64,000 bases of DNA from an uncultured Prevotellaceae bacterium (GTDB taxonomy: Bacteria; Bacteroidota; Bacteroidia; Bacteroidales; Bacteroidaceae), in NCBI GenBank assembly GCA_947169115.1, contig CAMVOK010000018.1, forward strand, positions 1 to 64,000, in the 5' to 3' direction. The notes under the pieces were generated by a model, which was given only the letters and a program-made list of their open reading frames with translations, searched no databases and was not told the origin of the DNA. This document shows, piece after piece, positions 1 to 8,717 of this stretch; the stretch's first letter is position 1, and each line of letters begins with the position of its first letter. Position numbers and translations under genes: made by a program.

Positions 1-51
1 AGCGGATTTTTGAGAACCACCAAAAAGCAAGTCCGAAGTGTTAAAATCTAA
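1..51 (+). other. possible 3' end of a plus-strand CDS cut by the window edge
   Basis: Frame 1 reads sixteen codons without interruption (SGFLRTTKKQVRSVKI) and then TAA. The basic composition would fit the tail of a transposase, but the piece is too short to identify. It matters because the neighbouring BspA-like gene on the other strand stops in the middle of a repeat about 65 bases away, as if something had been inserted or rearranged here. Sequence upstream of the window would decide. Confidence 0.25.
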
Positions 52-116
52 AAGTGACTGAAATACAGAGCTTTATCTCTATGTATTTTTCATTGTTTAT
101 GGTTGTTTAGAGGTCT

Positions 117-1145
117 CTAAATACATCCATCAAACGCATAAGTACCAATGCTTGTCACGCTATTGGGGATGGTGATGGAGGTCAGATTATTGCATCCTTC
201 GAACGCAAAACTGCCAATGTTGGTCACGCTATTGGGGAGGGTGATGGAGGTTAGTCCCCAACATCTATAGAATGCATAATCTGCTATGCCCAATGTGCCC
301 TCATCTAATACAATACATTCAGGCATGGTTCCTTTATAAGAATAGGCTACCTTGCCGGCATATACCAACCCGTTTGGCTGATTGTTGATCCATGCCGTAT
401 TAGAGAAAGCCCAACGGCCGATGCTTGTTACACCATTACCGATGGTAACGGAGGTCAGGGCACTACACTCATAGAACGCCTGTTCACCGATACTTGTCAC
501 GCTGTTGGGAATGTTGATGGATGTCAGGCTGCGGCAAGCACCGAAAGCGCATTTGCCGATGCTTGTCACGCTGTTACCGATGTTGACGGAGATCAGAGCA
601 CTGCAGCCACCAAACGCATAATCAGCAATGGCTGTCACGCTGTTGGGGATGGTGATGGAGGTTAGCCCACTGCAATCAGAGAACGCATCTTCGCTGATTC
701 TTGTCACGTTGTTGCCGATGATGGCGGAGGTTAGAGCACTGCAGCCTTTGAACACATCATAACCGATACTTGTCACGCTGTTGGGGATAGTGACGGAGGT
801 TAGGCCTGTGCAACCATAGAACGCAAAGTAGCCGATGCTGATCACGCTGTTGGGGATAGTGATGGAGGTTAGGCCACTGCAATCATTGAACGCATCACGG
901 CCGATGCTGGTCACGCTGTAGGTTATGCTACCGTACGTAACTGATTCGGGAATGGTGACACTACCTGTGTATTCGTTGGAATACGAACTGTAAGAGGTTC
1001 CCTGATAGGTTACCGCAACCGTGTAGGGAGAAGAGGATGAGGTGATGTTGTAATAGATACCGTCCACCTCAAAGTCGTGAGCACTTGTGCCTAATGTGGC
1101 ACACATCATTATGGCCAATAGCCATAGTCGTTTGATTTTGTTCAT
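117..1145 (-). CDS. BspA-like leucine-rich repeat surface protein, probably C-terminally truncated
   Basis: Secreted or surface protein made almost entirely of BspA/LRR_5 repeats. The chosen start (MNKIKRLW) gives a normal signal peptide ending at about TSAHD; an upstream ATG nine codons earlier would spoil it. From about residue 80 the protein carries eleven units of roughly 23 residues of the form LTSITIPNSVTSIG..AF..C. In BspA-family proteins such repeats mediate binding to host matrix or other bacteria. Full-length members usually continue into further repeats and a C-terminal sorting or anchoring region. Here the frame closes right after AFDGCI, in the middle of a unit, with no sorting tail, so it is likely truncated by rearrangement at the left edge. 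The repeats are also similar at DNA level, so copy-number change by recombination is plausible. A TATCTTTG-type -7 box lies on the minus strand at 1455-1448, implying a leader of nearly 300 nt; no clear -33 box accompanies it. Confidence 0.8.
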   Translation of the reverse strand: MNKIKRLWLLAIMMCATLGTSAHDFEVDGIYYNITSSSSPYTVAVTYQGTSYSSYSNEYTGSVTIPESVTYGSITYSVTSIGRDAFNDCSGLTSITIPNSVISIGYFAFYGCTGLTSVTIPNSVTSIGYDVFKGCSALTSAIIGNNVTRISEDAFSDCSGLTSITIPNSVTAIADYAFGGCSALISVNIGNSVTSIGKCAFGACRSLTSINIPNSVTSIGEQAFYECSALTSVTIGNGVTSIGRWAFSNTAWINNQPNGLVYAGKVAYSYKGTMPECIVLDEGTLGIADYAFYRCWGLTSITLPNSVTNIGSFAFEGCNNLTSITIPNSVTSIGTYAFDGCI

Positions 1146-1748
1146 AGTTCTTGTTATTAAAAGGTTAAACATAAATTTCGACTATATCATAGAAAAAGCG
1201 TGTAGTTCATCTTATTACTATTGTGAGGCCTTCGACTGCCCTGTTGCTGTAATAAGCTTAACCCACGCTTCCATGATTATATAATCCGTCTAAATGAGAC
1301 GAGTTTATAATCATCAGCATGAGCGCTTTTTGCTTACTATCCCGCAACATGAAAGTGTCGAAGTTTCACAATAGGATAATCCGCGCGTAACGCTCTTCCA
1401 TATGTCATCTGACGTTTATCACAACGCTTTGTGCGTCAGAATTGCAACAAAGATAGTAATAAAAGTGAAAAGTGAAAAGAGAAAAGAGAAAAATTTTATG
1501 AGCAGGCGAATGGGATGCAAGGCTTATATGAAAGGTTCCTTTGTGCATATTCGTCAAATATCTATTAAAAAAAGTAGGGTAGGACGACGGGGGGGCAAAG
1601 AAAAGTTGTATATTTGCACAAGGAACCATGAAAAATGTAGAGATATGGCAACTTATGCAAACCTATTCTAATAACGACCTAATCCAACGAATTAACGACT
1701 GAAGACAAGACGCAGAGACAACGATTTAACTGACACGAGATTCTAGGT
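1146..1748. other. intergenic spacer with hairpin and short heptamer array
   Basis: No convincing gene. Positions 1410-1438 can fold into a hairpin (TGACG/CGTCA outer stem, CACAA/TTGTG inner stem), just downstream, in the minus direction, of the possible promoter at 1448-1455. Positions 1465-1494 hold a short purine-rich heptamer array (GTGAAAA, then GAGAAAA units), a small example of the repeat type seen throughout the window. The rest shows nothing I can name. Confidence 0.4.
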
Positions 1749-1871
1749 ATGAGAAAGATAGAGGTGATAACATTGTTTAACACGAATTGTTTGGCCAAGT
1801 CAAATAATTCGTTAACTCACTCACTCACTCACTCACTCACTCACTCACTCACTCACTCTATTCCTTACTGA
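1749..1871 (+). other. short ORF running through the ACTC microsatellite (possible phase-variable leader peptide)
   Basis: The ATG at 1749 opens MRKIEVITLFNTNCLAKSNN and continues into SLTHSLTHSLTH encoded by the ACTC tract, stopping at 1869-1871 in the present 11-copy version. Reading past the tract in the other two frames is also open: one to a stop at 1969-1971 (begins FLTEKNEVAAC), the other to 2006-2008 (begins YSLLKKMKWRPAGG). Loss of one unit would join the first, gain of one the second. No ribosome-binding site or homology supports translation, so this is a hypothesis. Confidence 0.3.
1815..1858. repeat. tetranucleotide microsatellite (ACTC)11
   Basis: Forty-four bases of perfect ACTC repeat, eleven copies, about 200 bp upstream of the fucosidase start at 2059. 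Perfect tetranucleotide tracts of this length are prone to slipped-strand mispairing. The tract ends about 15 bp before a GC-rich stretch (1885-1950) unlike its surroundings. Confidence 0.95.
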
Positions 1872-2058
1872 AAAAAATGAAGTGGCGGCCTGCAGGGGGG
1901 GCGCGACATGGCGAATTGCGGCTTTCCCGGCCACCAGTCCGGGGGAGGTCGATTGTTTTTGTTCCTTATGAAGGAGTTTCCCAGGCATATAGCAATCACA
2001 ATTTATAAATTCATTGAACAACAAACCACAGGTATAATTTGATTAAAATAAATAGAAC

Positions 2059-3606
2059 ATGAAAAACCCACTTCTTTTGTTCACCACCCTGCTGTGCATA
2101 AGTACGGCGGGCTGGGCACAGACCACAGCTTCCGAGGCTCCCACTGGTTATGGTGAACCACGCTCCTCTGACCAGTTTGTGCCTGTCAGCGAGTCCTACA
2201 GCATTGCCGACAATGAGCCGGCACCCGTGCATCCCGTTCCGAGCGAACGCCAGTTGCTATGGCAGGAGACGGAGTTCTATGCGTTCTTCCACTTCGGAAT
2301 GAACACCTTCACCAATTCCGAATGGGGAAATGGCGGTGAGGCCGAGTCGAAATTCGCTCCCAAGAAGCTGCCCAACCCCAAGCAATGGCTCACAGCCGTA
2401 AAAGCGGCAGGTATGAAGGGCGGCATCGCGGTGGTCAAGCACCATGATGGTTTCTGCCTCTGGCCGACAGCCACCACGACACACAGTGTTGTGAATGCTG
2501 GTAATGAGAACGGGCGCAACACGAATATCCCAGAGGCTTTTGCCAAGGCCGCCCGTGAACTTGACATGAAGTATGGTTTCTACGTTTCTCCGTGGGATCT
2601 GAACAGCAAGTACTGGGGCGACGGCACGAGTGACTACGTCAACAAAGTGTTCCTGCCTCAGTGCCTTGAGTTGGCACAATACGGCAGCGACCAGTTTGAG
2701 ATGTGGTTCGACGGAGCAACGGGTGGCGACCACGCCGGCTACTACGGCGGTGCCAACACAACGCGTACCATCCCCAATGCCGCGACATACTACGACATCC
2801 CCAACCTGCGTGACACCGTTCACGCCATCGCTCCGAACTGCGTGATGTGGGGCGTGGGCGACGAAGCCCGATGGATTGGCAACGAGGCCGGATGGGCTGG
2901 CGAGACGAACTGGTCAATGGGCTGGGGCGAAAGCGGAAACATGTACGCATGGAAGTGGAAGGCTGGCGAAAGCGATGCCAAAGCCACCAATAAAGGATGG
3001 TTCTGGCATAGTGGTGAAAGCCCCAAGTCGGCTACTGAACTCTTCAAGATATACCTTGAGACTGTAGGTCGAAACGCCACTCTCATCCTCAACTTCCCAC
3101 CTGACCAGAACGGCGAACTGCCCTCGGCTGACGTGACAGTTCTGGAACAACTCGGTACACTCATCAACAACCGTCTGACGAACGATAAGGCCAAGACGGC
3201 CACCCACATCACGGCCTCAGCCACACGTGCGGCAGGAGCAGCACGCAACTATGGTATCGACAACGTGACGGACGACGACAAGGACACCTACTGGGCTACT
3301 GACGACGGCGACCTCTCTGCCAGCATCACGCTGGAATGGGAAGAGCAGCAGTCGCTATACTATGTCATGCTGATGGAATACATCAAATTGGGGCAGCGTG
3401 TGAAGAGCTTCACTATCGAGACCAGTCTGGACGGTGAAACATGGACGAAGCGTGCCTCCGGCTCAACGACGACTATCGGCTACAAACGCATCGTTCCCCT
3501 TGGCGGAAGCACATCTTCATATACGGCTGTGAAGGCAAAGTACCTGCGCATCACCATCGACGATGCAAGAGGTTGCCCGACGCTTCACACACTCTCTGTT
3601 TTCTAA
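2059..3606 (+). CDS. alpha-L-fucosidase, GH29, with C-terminal F5/8-type C (discoidin) domain
   Basis: Secreted exo-fucosidase expected to release L-fucose from host glycans such as mucin or from plant glycans. A signal peptide covers residues 1-21 (cleavage after GWAQ). The GH29 barrel spans about residues 65-375, with the substrate-binding KHHDGFCLWP motif near 130 and the likely nucleophile Asp218 in MWFDGATGG. The remaining 130 residues fit an F5/8-type C carbohydrate-binding module (ITASATRAAG ... KYLRITIDDA). Sequence style resembles the branched-fucose GH29 group, but substrate is inference. It lies 27 bp upstream of a secreted protein gene, probably co-transcribed. There is no perfect promoter just upstream; an imperfect TATAATTTG is at about 2032-2040, and the ACTC tract lies further up. 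Confidence 0.93.
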   Translation: MKNPLLLFTTLLCISTAGWAQTTASEAPTGYGEPRSSDQFVPVSESYSIADNEPAPVHPVPSERQLLWQETEFYAFFHFGMNTFTNSEWGNGGEAESKFAPKKLPNPKQWLTAVKAAGMKGGIAVVKHHDGFCLWPTATTTHSVVNAGNENGRNTNIPEAFAKAARELDMKYGFYVSPWDLNSKYWGDGTSDYVNKVFLPQCLELAQYGSDQFEMWFDGATGGDHAGYYGGANTTRTIPNAATYYDIPNLRDTVHAIAPNCVMWGVGDEARWIGNEAGWAGETNWSMGWGESGNMYAWKWKAGESDAKATNKGWFWHSGESPKSATELFKIYLETVGRNATLILNFPPDQNGELPSADVTVLEQLGTLINNRLTNDKAKTATHITASATRAAGAARNYGIDNVTDDDKDTYWATDDGDLSASITLEWEEQQSLYYVMLMEYIKLGQRVKSFTIETSLDGETWTKRASGSTTTIGYKRIVPLGGSTSSYTAVKAKYLRITIDDARGCPTLHTLSVF

Positions 3607-3633
3607 CCCCACAAACTCAATATTTTCTGAATT

Positions 3634-5712
3634 ATGAAAGGCTTAAAGAAATATATGGCTATGGCAGCACTTGTCGTTGCGCTGCCTGCCTCAGCACAGA
3701 CAATAGACTTTGAAACGAGTGACGGATTCTGCCGTCTTGGGGTTTACGACACATGGGAGCAGTCGCCATTCCGTACAGGGGCAATCGCATCCCCTGAGCG
3801 CTATGTAGGCATCACCAAGAACCCCGACACATCCCTTAACGAGGAATTGGGCATCCAGCCCAATCCCAGCGAGAAGGTGCTTGCCGTGCAGCGTTCGCGC
3901 TTCGGCAGCAACACGTTCGGCGCACGCATCGACTTCGCTGACCCGCTGCACATGACTACAGCCACACGCTACGTCCATGTTATGGTGCTGAAACCACAGG
4001 GCGAAACAGCAAACGTGATGGTGATAGGTCTTGGCAAACGTCGCGACTGGAAGGAGCAAAGTCCTGAGACAGAACAGTTCTGGGAAGCGTCCAGCAGCAC
4101 TCTTAACGATGGCTCATGGACCGACCTCGTGTTCCCCATCAGCACGAATGAATACGTGGACATTCACAGCCTCGTCCTCGTTCCCGACCTCGCTTCCCCG
4201 CACCTCCGCACAAGCGACTTCGTAGCATATTTCGACGACATTGAGATCAACGACAATCCCAAGCCGCGCATCATGACATCGTTCTACCCCGTGAACTTCG
4301 ATGCTGACCAGAAGCCCACACGCACAGACCGCGCACTCAACAGCGCAAGCTTCACTGTATCTGGCGAAGCAGCGCAGAACGTCAGCGTTAACAAGACGAA
4401 GGTATATAGCAACCAAACAGAAACGGCGATCATCACGGCACGCCCAGGCAGCACCGTCAACATCAAGATGTCGTACACTGGAGGTTGGATGAGCGGCTAT
4501 GCCTACGTCGATTGGGATAACGACGGACAGTTCAAGCCCGCCATCGAAGGTAACAAGCCTGTTGCCGGCAGCGAACTGGTAAGCTACACGTTCCTCAACG
4601 GCTACAACAGCCTCGGAGAGAGCCAGCCAAACGGCAACAGCGTATCGGGCGGCTACATCACATGCCCTACGTTCACGATTCCCGAAGATACGCCCTTCGG
4701 CATCTACCGTATGCGTCTGAAGGTGGATTGGGACAGCGACGATGCAGGTGGCAACGCTAACACCAACAACCTGATTGTAAGCAATGGCGGTGCCATACTT
4801 GACGTCCTCCTTAACGTTCACGATGAGAAAGTGGACATCTCTGCAAACCAGCTTAACGGCGACGTGCTTGCCGATGACGGTACCGTGCTCAGCGAAAAGC
4901 GTATCCCATTCGGACAGGTATTCAAGATAAAGATGAAGCCAGCTCCAGACTTTACCTACACCGGTGTAGTCATCACACATGGCTATAACCTCGACGGCCC
5001 CGAATATGTGCGTGACAACCGTCAGTACAAATCTATCACTATTCCTGCTTCTTCTTTCAACAGAGAAACGCACGAATATACAATCCCCGCCTCATACATC
5101 GATGGCGAAGTGCGCATCGAAGGACTTTTCACCCCCGGTGAAAACCCTAATCCAGGCACCGTCACTCCGAAATATAAGGTTACATACAAGAAGGATGCAG
5201 ACGGTGCGTTTTACAAAGACGGGAGCGAAGTGGGAAAAGGAAAAGGATGGGCAGCAACAGAGTGGATCTCCGCCGGACCGGAGCCTGTCGTGACCATTAC
5301 AGCCGACCACAACAATGGATTTAACACCACCAACTTCAACCTGGGGCGGGACTACAAATTCACTATTAGCGTAGGAAGTGACTACTCTATTTCCGGTTAC
5401 AAGATATCTACCACCGACGGATGGGGTACAACGATAGTTACGGAAGGCAACCAAACGGAAGTGTTCAGCGGCACAAAGGAAATGACCGTTTCCGACCTGG
5501 CTGCTACTTCTACTTGGTTCACAACAGCCGATGCCAACCTGAACGGCCCCATGATTGACGTTTACCTAATGGATGCAATCCCTACAGGTGTGTCCCATAC
5601 CACCATCAACGTGACAAGCGACGTTTCTGTTTACTCCATAGACGGTCGTCGCGTAAAGAATCCGTCTAAGGGAATATATATCGTAAACGATAGGAAGGTA
5701 ATCGTCAGGTAA
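3634..5712 (+). CDS. secreted GEVED-type protein with sorting-like tail
   Basis: Large secreted protein of unknown role downstream of, and probably co-transcribed with, the GH29 fucosidase. The signal peptide runs to about residue 22 (LPASAQ). Residues of about 25-205 form a beta-rich region resembling a carbohydrate-binding or PCMD-like fold. Residues of about 215-385 match the GEVED pattern: AYVDWDNDGQF followed later by GIYRMRLKVDWDSDD, an acidic, possibly calcium-binding motif. The rest is repetitive beta-sandwich-like sequence. The protein ends VYSIDGRRVKNPSKGIYIVN, then DRKVIVR, the compact tail seen on many Prevotella secreted proteins, which I take to be a type IX secretion or anchoring signal. 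Pairing with a fucosidase suggests a glycan-binding or adhesive partner. No catalytic motif was found. Confidence 0.72.
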   Translation: MKGLKKYMAMAALVVALPASAQTIDFETSDGFCRLGVYDTWEQSPFRTGAIASPERYVGITKNPDTSLNEELGIQPNPSEKVLAVQRSRFGSNTFGARIDFADPLHMTTATRYVHVMVLKPQGETANVMVIGLGKRRDWKEQSPETEQFWEASSSTLNDGSWTDLVFPISTNEYVDIHSLVLVPDLASPHLRTSDFVAYFDDIEINDNPKPRIMTSFYPVNFDADQKPTRTDRALNSASFTVSGEAAQNVSVNKTKVYSNQTETAIITARPGSTVNIKMSYTGGWMSGYAYVDWDNDGQFKPAIEGNKPVAGSELVSYTFLNGYNSLGESQPNGNSVSGGYITCPTFTIPEDTPFGIYRMRLKVDWDSDDAGGNANTNNLIVSNGGAILDVLLNVHDEKVDISANQLNGDVLADDGTVLSEKRIPFGQVFKIKMKPAPDFTYTGVVITHGYNLDGPEYVRDNRQYKSITIPASSFNRETHEYTIPASYIDGEVRIEGLFTPGENPNPGTVTPKYKVTYKKDADGAFYKDGSEVGKGKGWAATEWISAGPEPVVTITADHNNGFNTTNFNLGRDYKFTISVGSDYSISGYKISTTDGWGTTIVTEGNQTEVFSGTKEMTVSDLAATSTWFTTADANLNGPMIDVYLMDAIPTGVSHTTINVTSDVSVYSIDGRRVKNPSKGIYIVNDRKVIVR

Positions 5713-5863
5713 AGCAAGGAAAGTGAGAAGAGGTGAGTGAGAAGTGAAAGGTGAGAAGTGAGAAGAGAAATCGGACGGCCTTTGGCCTACGCTTGCGTAG
5801 AGGAACGGAGCAAGAAATGTATTAGACTGGATGACAAGTTGCGAAAGTAACCTCTTCTCACAA
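5713..5863 (-). repeat. family A palindromic element, intergenic copy
   Basis: Read on the minus strand this copy shows the family A core (GAGGTTAC, then TCATCCAGTCTAATACATTTC, here split as two parts, followed by TTGCTCC). The flanking arms are GTGAGAA-type heptamers at 5723-5768. Between core and arm lies an accessory hairpin module (about 5770-5812; GCGTAGGCCAAAGGCCGTCCGAT on the minus strand, in two halves), shared with the mnmA copy and with 54380-54530. It follows the GEVED gene stop directly and, being intergenic, gives a reference for the in-gene copies. Confidence 0.75.
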
Positions 5864-5950
5864 AAACATGCGCCCTCGGACAATGACACTGCTCCCTCTG
5901 TCTGTGGCTATCGTCCCATGGGACACTTCTTGCAAGAGTCTCACGATGGA

Positions 5951-7321
5951 TTATCGCTCGCGGTAGATGGCGATTTCGCCACTACCGTAGCAGATGCGGT
6001 GGTCGGCATCGTAGATGCAGCCGAACTGGCCGGGTGCGATGCCTTGTATGGGTTGGTCGCTGTGGATATGGTAGCCCTCGTCGTCCAAGGTGATGGTGCC
6101 GGGCATGAAGTGATCGACGTGGCGCACCTTGAAGGAGATAGGGTGTTCCCTTTGGGGGTAAGGGGCAGGGGGCAAGGAGCAAGAGGATACGTTTTCTTTG
6201 TGGAGAGTGGAGAGAGGAGAGTGGAGAGAGGATACGTTTGCTGTGTGTTCATCCAGTCTAATACATACCTCTTGCTCCTTGCACCTTGCTCCTTGCTCCT
6301 CAAATTCCCACGGATTTTCCGTGATGAAGTGCATGTCGGCCAGACGGAAGTCGTGGCCGTACTGGAGTTGGGTGTCCCAGCCGTGGGCTACGAAGATGAT
6401 GTTTTTCTTGATGTTCTTCTTCACCACGAACCAGGGGCCGCCGCCGAGGCCGAGGCCTTTGCGCTGACCGATGGTGTGGAACCAGTAGCCGCGGTGGGTG
6501 CCGACTACCTTGCCCGTTTCGATGTCAATCACGCGGCCTTCCTTTTCGCCCATGAACTTGCGCAGGAAGTCGTTGTAGTTTATCTTACCGAGGAAGCAGA
6601 TACCCTGACTGTCCTTGCGGCGTGCCGAGGGCAGTCCGGCCTTGATGGCAATGTCGCGAACCTCCTCCTTCATCAGATGCCCAATGGGAAAGATGGTGTG
6701 CGAGAGCTGCTCGTACGAGAGTTGTGCGAGAAAGTCGGTCTGGTCCTTCACGGGGTCTTTGGCGGTGCCGAGCCATATTCGGTGAGAAGTGAGAGGTGAG
6801 AAGTGAGAAGAGGATACTTTCTCCCCTTGAGCTTCTTTCTGTGAGTCAAATACATTTCTTGTCCCGCTTCGCTCTGCAAGCGTAGCCCTAACGGGCGTCC
6901 GATTACTCATCTCACTTCTCATTTCGTTCTTCTCACTTTCAATCACTCTTGTTGCATAATGTCCTGTGGCCACAAGGTCGTAGTACTTACCGATGCGTTC
7001 TTCGAAGGCTCCGAACTTGATGAAACGGTTACACATCACGTCGGGGTTGGGCGTGAGTCCTTGCTTTACGCGTTCAATGGCGTAACCCACTACGCGGTCC
7101 CAGTATTCCTTCTGCAGGTCGGTGACTTCCAGCTTCAGTCCGTACTTGCGTGCTGTGGCCTGCGAGAGTTCGATGTCCTCCTCGGCAGTGCATGACGAAT
7201 CCTCGCCCTCCATACCTATTTTTATATAGTGCAGGTCTGGCTTATAGCCCTGTTCGCACAGTTGGTGGACGACCACGGCCGAATCTACTCCGCCTGATAT
7301 GAGTACAGCAATATTCTTCAT
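5951..7321 (-). CDS. mnmA: tRNA-uridine 2-sulfurtransferase MnmA with two in-frame repeat insertions
   Basis: Cytoplasmic enzyme that thiolates U34 in the wobble position of tRNAs for Lys, Glu and Gln. The N-terminal PP-loop SGGVDSA (9-15) binds ATP. The catalytic cysteines are Cys97 in PNPDVMCN and Cys242 in DSQGICFLG. The PP-loop domain is followed by [16 protein letters not shown] and the C-terminal barrel. At 456 residues it is about 80-90 longer than usual members of 360-380. The excess is two blocks that look unlike the family: residues of about 127-181 (rich in heptamer-coded [10 protein letters not shown] and SHFSPLTSH) and about 341-392 ([10 protein letters not shown] ... [12 protein letters not shown]). 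These match family A repeats at DNA level. Both are free of stops and all catalytic residues are retained, so the enzyme is probably active. It is divergent from the GH29 gene at 7413. Confidence 0.93.
   Translation of the reverse strand: MKNIAVLISGGVDSAVVVHQLCEQGYKPDLHYIKIGMEGEDSSCTAEEDIELSQATARKYGLKLEVTDLQKEYWDRVVGYAIERVKQGLTPNPDVMCNRFIKFGAFEERIGKYYDLVATGHYATRVIESEKNEMRSEMSNRTPVRATLAERSGTRNVFDSQKEAQGEKVSSSHFSPLTSHRIWLGTAKDPVKDQTDFLAQLSYEQLSHTIFPIGHLMKEEVRDIAIKAGLPSARRKDSQGICFLGKINYNDFLRKFMGEKEGRVIDIETGKVVGTHRGYWFHTIGQRKGLGLGGGPWFVVKKNIKKNIIFVAHGWDTQLQYGHDFRLADMHFITENPWEFEEQGARCKEQEVCIRLDEHTANVSSLHSPLSTLHKENVSSCSLPPAPYPQREHPISFKVRHVDHFMPGTITLDDEGYHIHSDQPIQGIAPGQFGCIYDADHRICYGSGEIAIYRER
6154..6303 (+). 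repeat. family A element inside mnmA (C-terminal copy), nested
   Basis: The left arm has AGCAAGG-type heptamers (6155-6182) and the right arm CTTGCTC-type heptamers (6270-6300), giving an imperfect hairpin. The core start GAGGATAC occurs twice (6183-6190 and 6228-6235), separated by GGAGAGT/GGAGAGA-type units. This looks like one element inserted into another. The inner core continues to TCATCCAGTCTAATACAT (6249-6266). The element lies antisense to mnmA and is translated without stops, about 50 residues. Confidence 0.85.
6781..6941 (+). repeat. family A element inside mnmA (middle copy)
   Basis: Arms are GTGAGAA heptamers on the left (6782-6810) and TCTCACT-type units on the right (6910-6941). 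The core runs GAGGATAC at 6810-6817 to AATACATTTCTTG at 6849-6861. It is followed by the accessory module with TTCGCTCTGCAAGCGTAGCC (6868-6887) and GGGCGTCCGATTAC. It is antisense to the gene and adds about 54 residues between ATP-binding and second-cysteine regions. Confidence 0.85.
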
Positions 7322-7334
7322 TTCGTTTGCGAAG

Positions 7335-7375
7335 ATACAAAATTATTTTGAATTTTGAATTTTGAATTTTGAATT
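7335..7375. repeat. heptamer array (TTTTGAA)n between mnmA and GH29
   Basis: Four to five tandem copies of ATTTTGA/TTTTGAA lie in the divergent promoter region. Each copy carries TTTG, the -33 box sequence, so the array offers several possible -33 boxes at 7-bp steps from the TATCTTTG box at 7382-7389 (spacers 10, 17 and 24 bp). Neither spacer equals the optimal 19-21 bp. A second short array of CAACTTT-type units lies at 7443-7472, inside the signal peptide of the GH29 gene. Confidence 0.8.
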
Positions 7376-7381
7376 AATTCG

Positions 7382-7389
7382 TATCTTTG
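7382..7389 (+). promoter_or_regulatory. -7 promoter box for the second GH29 gene
   Basis: TATCTTTG matches the Bacteroidetes -7 consensus TAnnTTTG, 24 bp upstream of the chosen ATG at 7413. The -33 box would come from the TTTTGAA heptamers, though with non-ideal spacing. Confidence 0.55.
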
Positions 7390-7412
7390 TTTGCAATAAA
7401 CCTTATTATGCC

Positions 7413-8717
7413 ATGAAACGTATTCTTTTCTTACTTCTAATTTTCAACTTAAAATTGTCAACTTTCAACTTATTGGCCCAACCTTATGTTCCTACGCCTG
7501 AGAATGTCGCCCACCGCGAGGCGTTCGAGGACATGCGCTTTGGTATTTTCATTCACTGGGGTATTTATAGCACATACGCTCAAGGGGAGTGGTATCTGAA
7601 TCGCGATATTCAGGGGGACGAGTATGCCAAGGCGGCTGACGCTTTCTATCCCCATCGTTTCGATGCCCGTGAATGGACGCGTGCCATCAAGGCTTCCGGG
7701 GCTCGCTATATCACCTTCACGACTCGTCATCACGATGGGTTCTCGATGTGGGACACTCGGCAGAGTGATTATAACATTGTTCGCGCCACGCCCTTCCGTC
7801 GTGATGTCCTGCGCGAACTTTCTGAGGTTTGCCAGACAGATGGCTTGCAGCTTCATCTCTATTACAGCATTCTCGATTGGTTGCGCAGCGACTATCCCGT
7901 AGGGCGCACAGGGAGAAAGACAGGCCGTAACCTGCAGCCCGACTACGATAGGTATTTCCGTTTCATGGAAGCGCAGGTCTCCGAACTGCTGACCCAATAT
8001 GGTCCCATCGGTGCGCTATGGTTGGACGGGTATTGGGACCATGATGAGGATTCTATTCCCTTCCAGTGGCGGATGCCCGAATTTTATCGCTATGCCCATG
8101 GTCTGTGTCCCAGTCTTCTCATTGGCAACAACCACCACATCACGCCATTGGAGGGAGAGGATTTCCAGATGTTCGAGCGTGACCTTCCGGGGGAGAACAA
8201 GGCCGGACTGTCGGGACAGGAGATAAGCCCTTTGCCTTTGGAGATGTGTCAGACCATGAACGGCATGTGGGGCTATAAGGTCAGCGACACCCACTACAAG
8301 AATGTGGATGAACTCGTCACACTTCTGGTGCGTGCGGCTGGTAAGGGCAGTAACCTTTTGCTCAACATAGGCCCGCAGCCCAATGGAGAATTACCGGCTG
8401 CAGCCCTCGACCGTCTGCGGGGAATAGGGGAGTGGATGGACAAATATGGTTATAGCATCTACGGAACCCGTCGAACCTCGCTGGGGGAACAGCCTTGGGG
8501 GACAACGACTGGCCGACGCGATTCGCTCTTCCTGCATGTCCTCGACCGTGATGTGCGCGAGATAGAGATTCCTATGTCAAAGCAACCTGTCCGTGTTTCT
8601 GTTCCCTCGCGCTATGACAGGAAGGCGCGTGTCCTCACACTTTTGCTTCCCGAACATGCCGAAGAGGTTGACTACGTGGTTCTGGTCACTCAACGGTCTG
8701 AAAAGAAAAAACGTTAA
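7413..8717 (+). CDS. alpha-L-fucosidase, GH29, single-domain
   Basis: Secreted or periplasmic GH29 enzyme of 434 residues. The start MKRILFLLL was chosen because it follows the TATCTTTG box and gives a proper signal peptide (to FNLLAQ); an in-frame ATG 17 codons upstream precedes the promoter box. Motifs in order: RFGIFIHWGIYST (substrate pocket), TTRHHDGFSMW, the likely nucleophile Asp205 in ALWLDGYW, then NLLLNIGPQPNGELP, typical of the GH29 barrel end. It has only a short C-terminal beta-domain and no discoidin module. The hydrophobic part of the signal peptide (FNLKLSTFNL) is encoded by CAACTTT-like heptamers, so a repeat appears to have supplied part of the export signal. It is convergent with the transglutaminase gene, with stop codons adjacent. 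Confidence 0.92.
   Translation: MKRILFLLLIFNLKLSTFNLLAQPYVPTPENVAHREAFEDMRFGIFIHWGIYSTYAQGEWYLNRDIQGDEYAKAADAFYPHRFDAREWTRAIKASGARYITFTTRHHDGFSMWDTRQSDYNIVRATPFRRDVLRELSEVCQTDGLQLHLYYSILDWLRSDYPVGRTGRKTGRNLQPDYDRYFRFMEAQVSELLTQYGPIGALWLDGYWDHDEDSIPFQWRMPEFYRYAHGLCPSLLIGNNHHITPLEGEDFQMFERDLPGENKAGLSGQEISPLPLEMCQTMNGMWGYKVSDTHYKNVDELVTLLVRAAGKGSNLLLNIGPQPNGELPAAALDRLRGIGEWMDKYGYSIYGTRRTSLGEQPWGTTTGRRDSLFLHVLDRDVREIEIPMSKQPVRVSVPSRYDRKARVLTLLLPEHAEEVDYVVLVTQRSEKKKR

Noticed and set aside
4114..5073. Minus-strand open frame of 319 codons opposite the GEVED-type gene
   Set aside because: No motif, antisense to a protein with signal peptide, GEVED block and sorting tail.
5831..6799. Long open frame of 322 codons on the plus strand opposite mnmA
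   Set aside because: It is antisense to a well-conserved enzyme, has no family resemblance, and stays open partly because the heptamer arrays lack stops on both strands.
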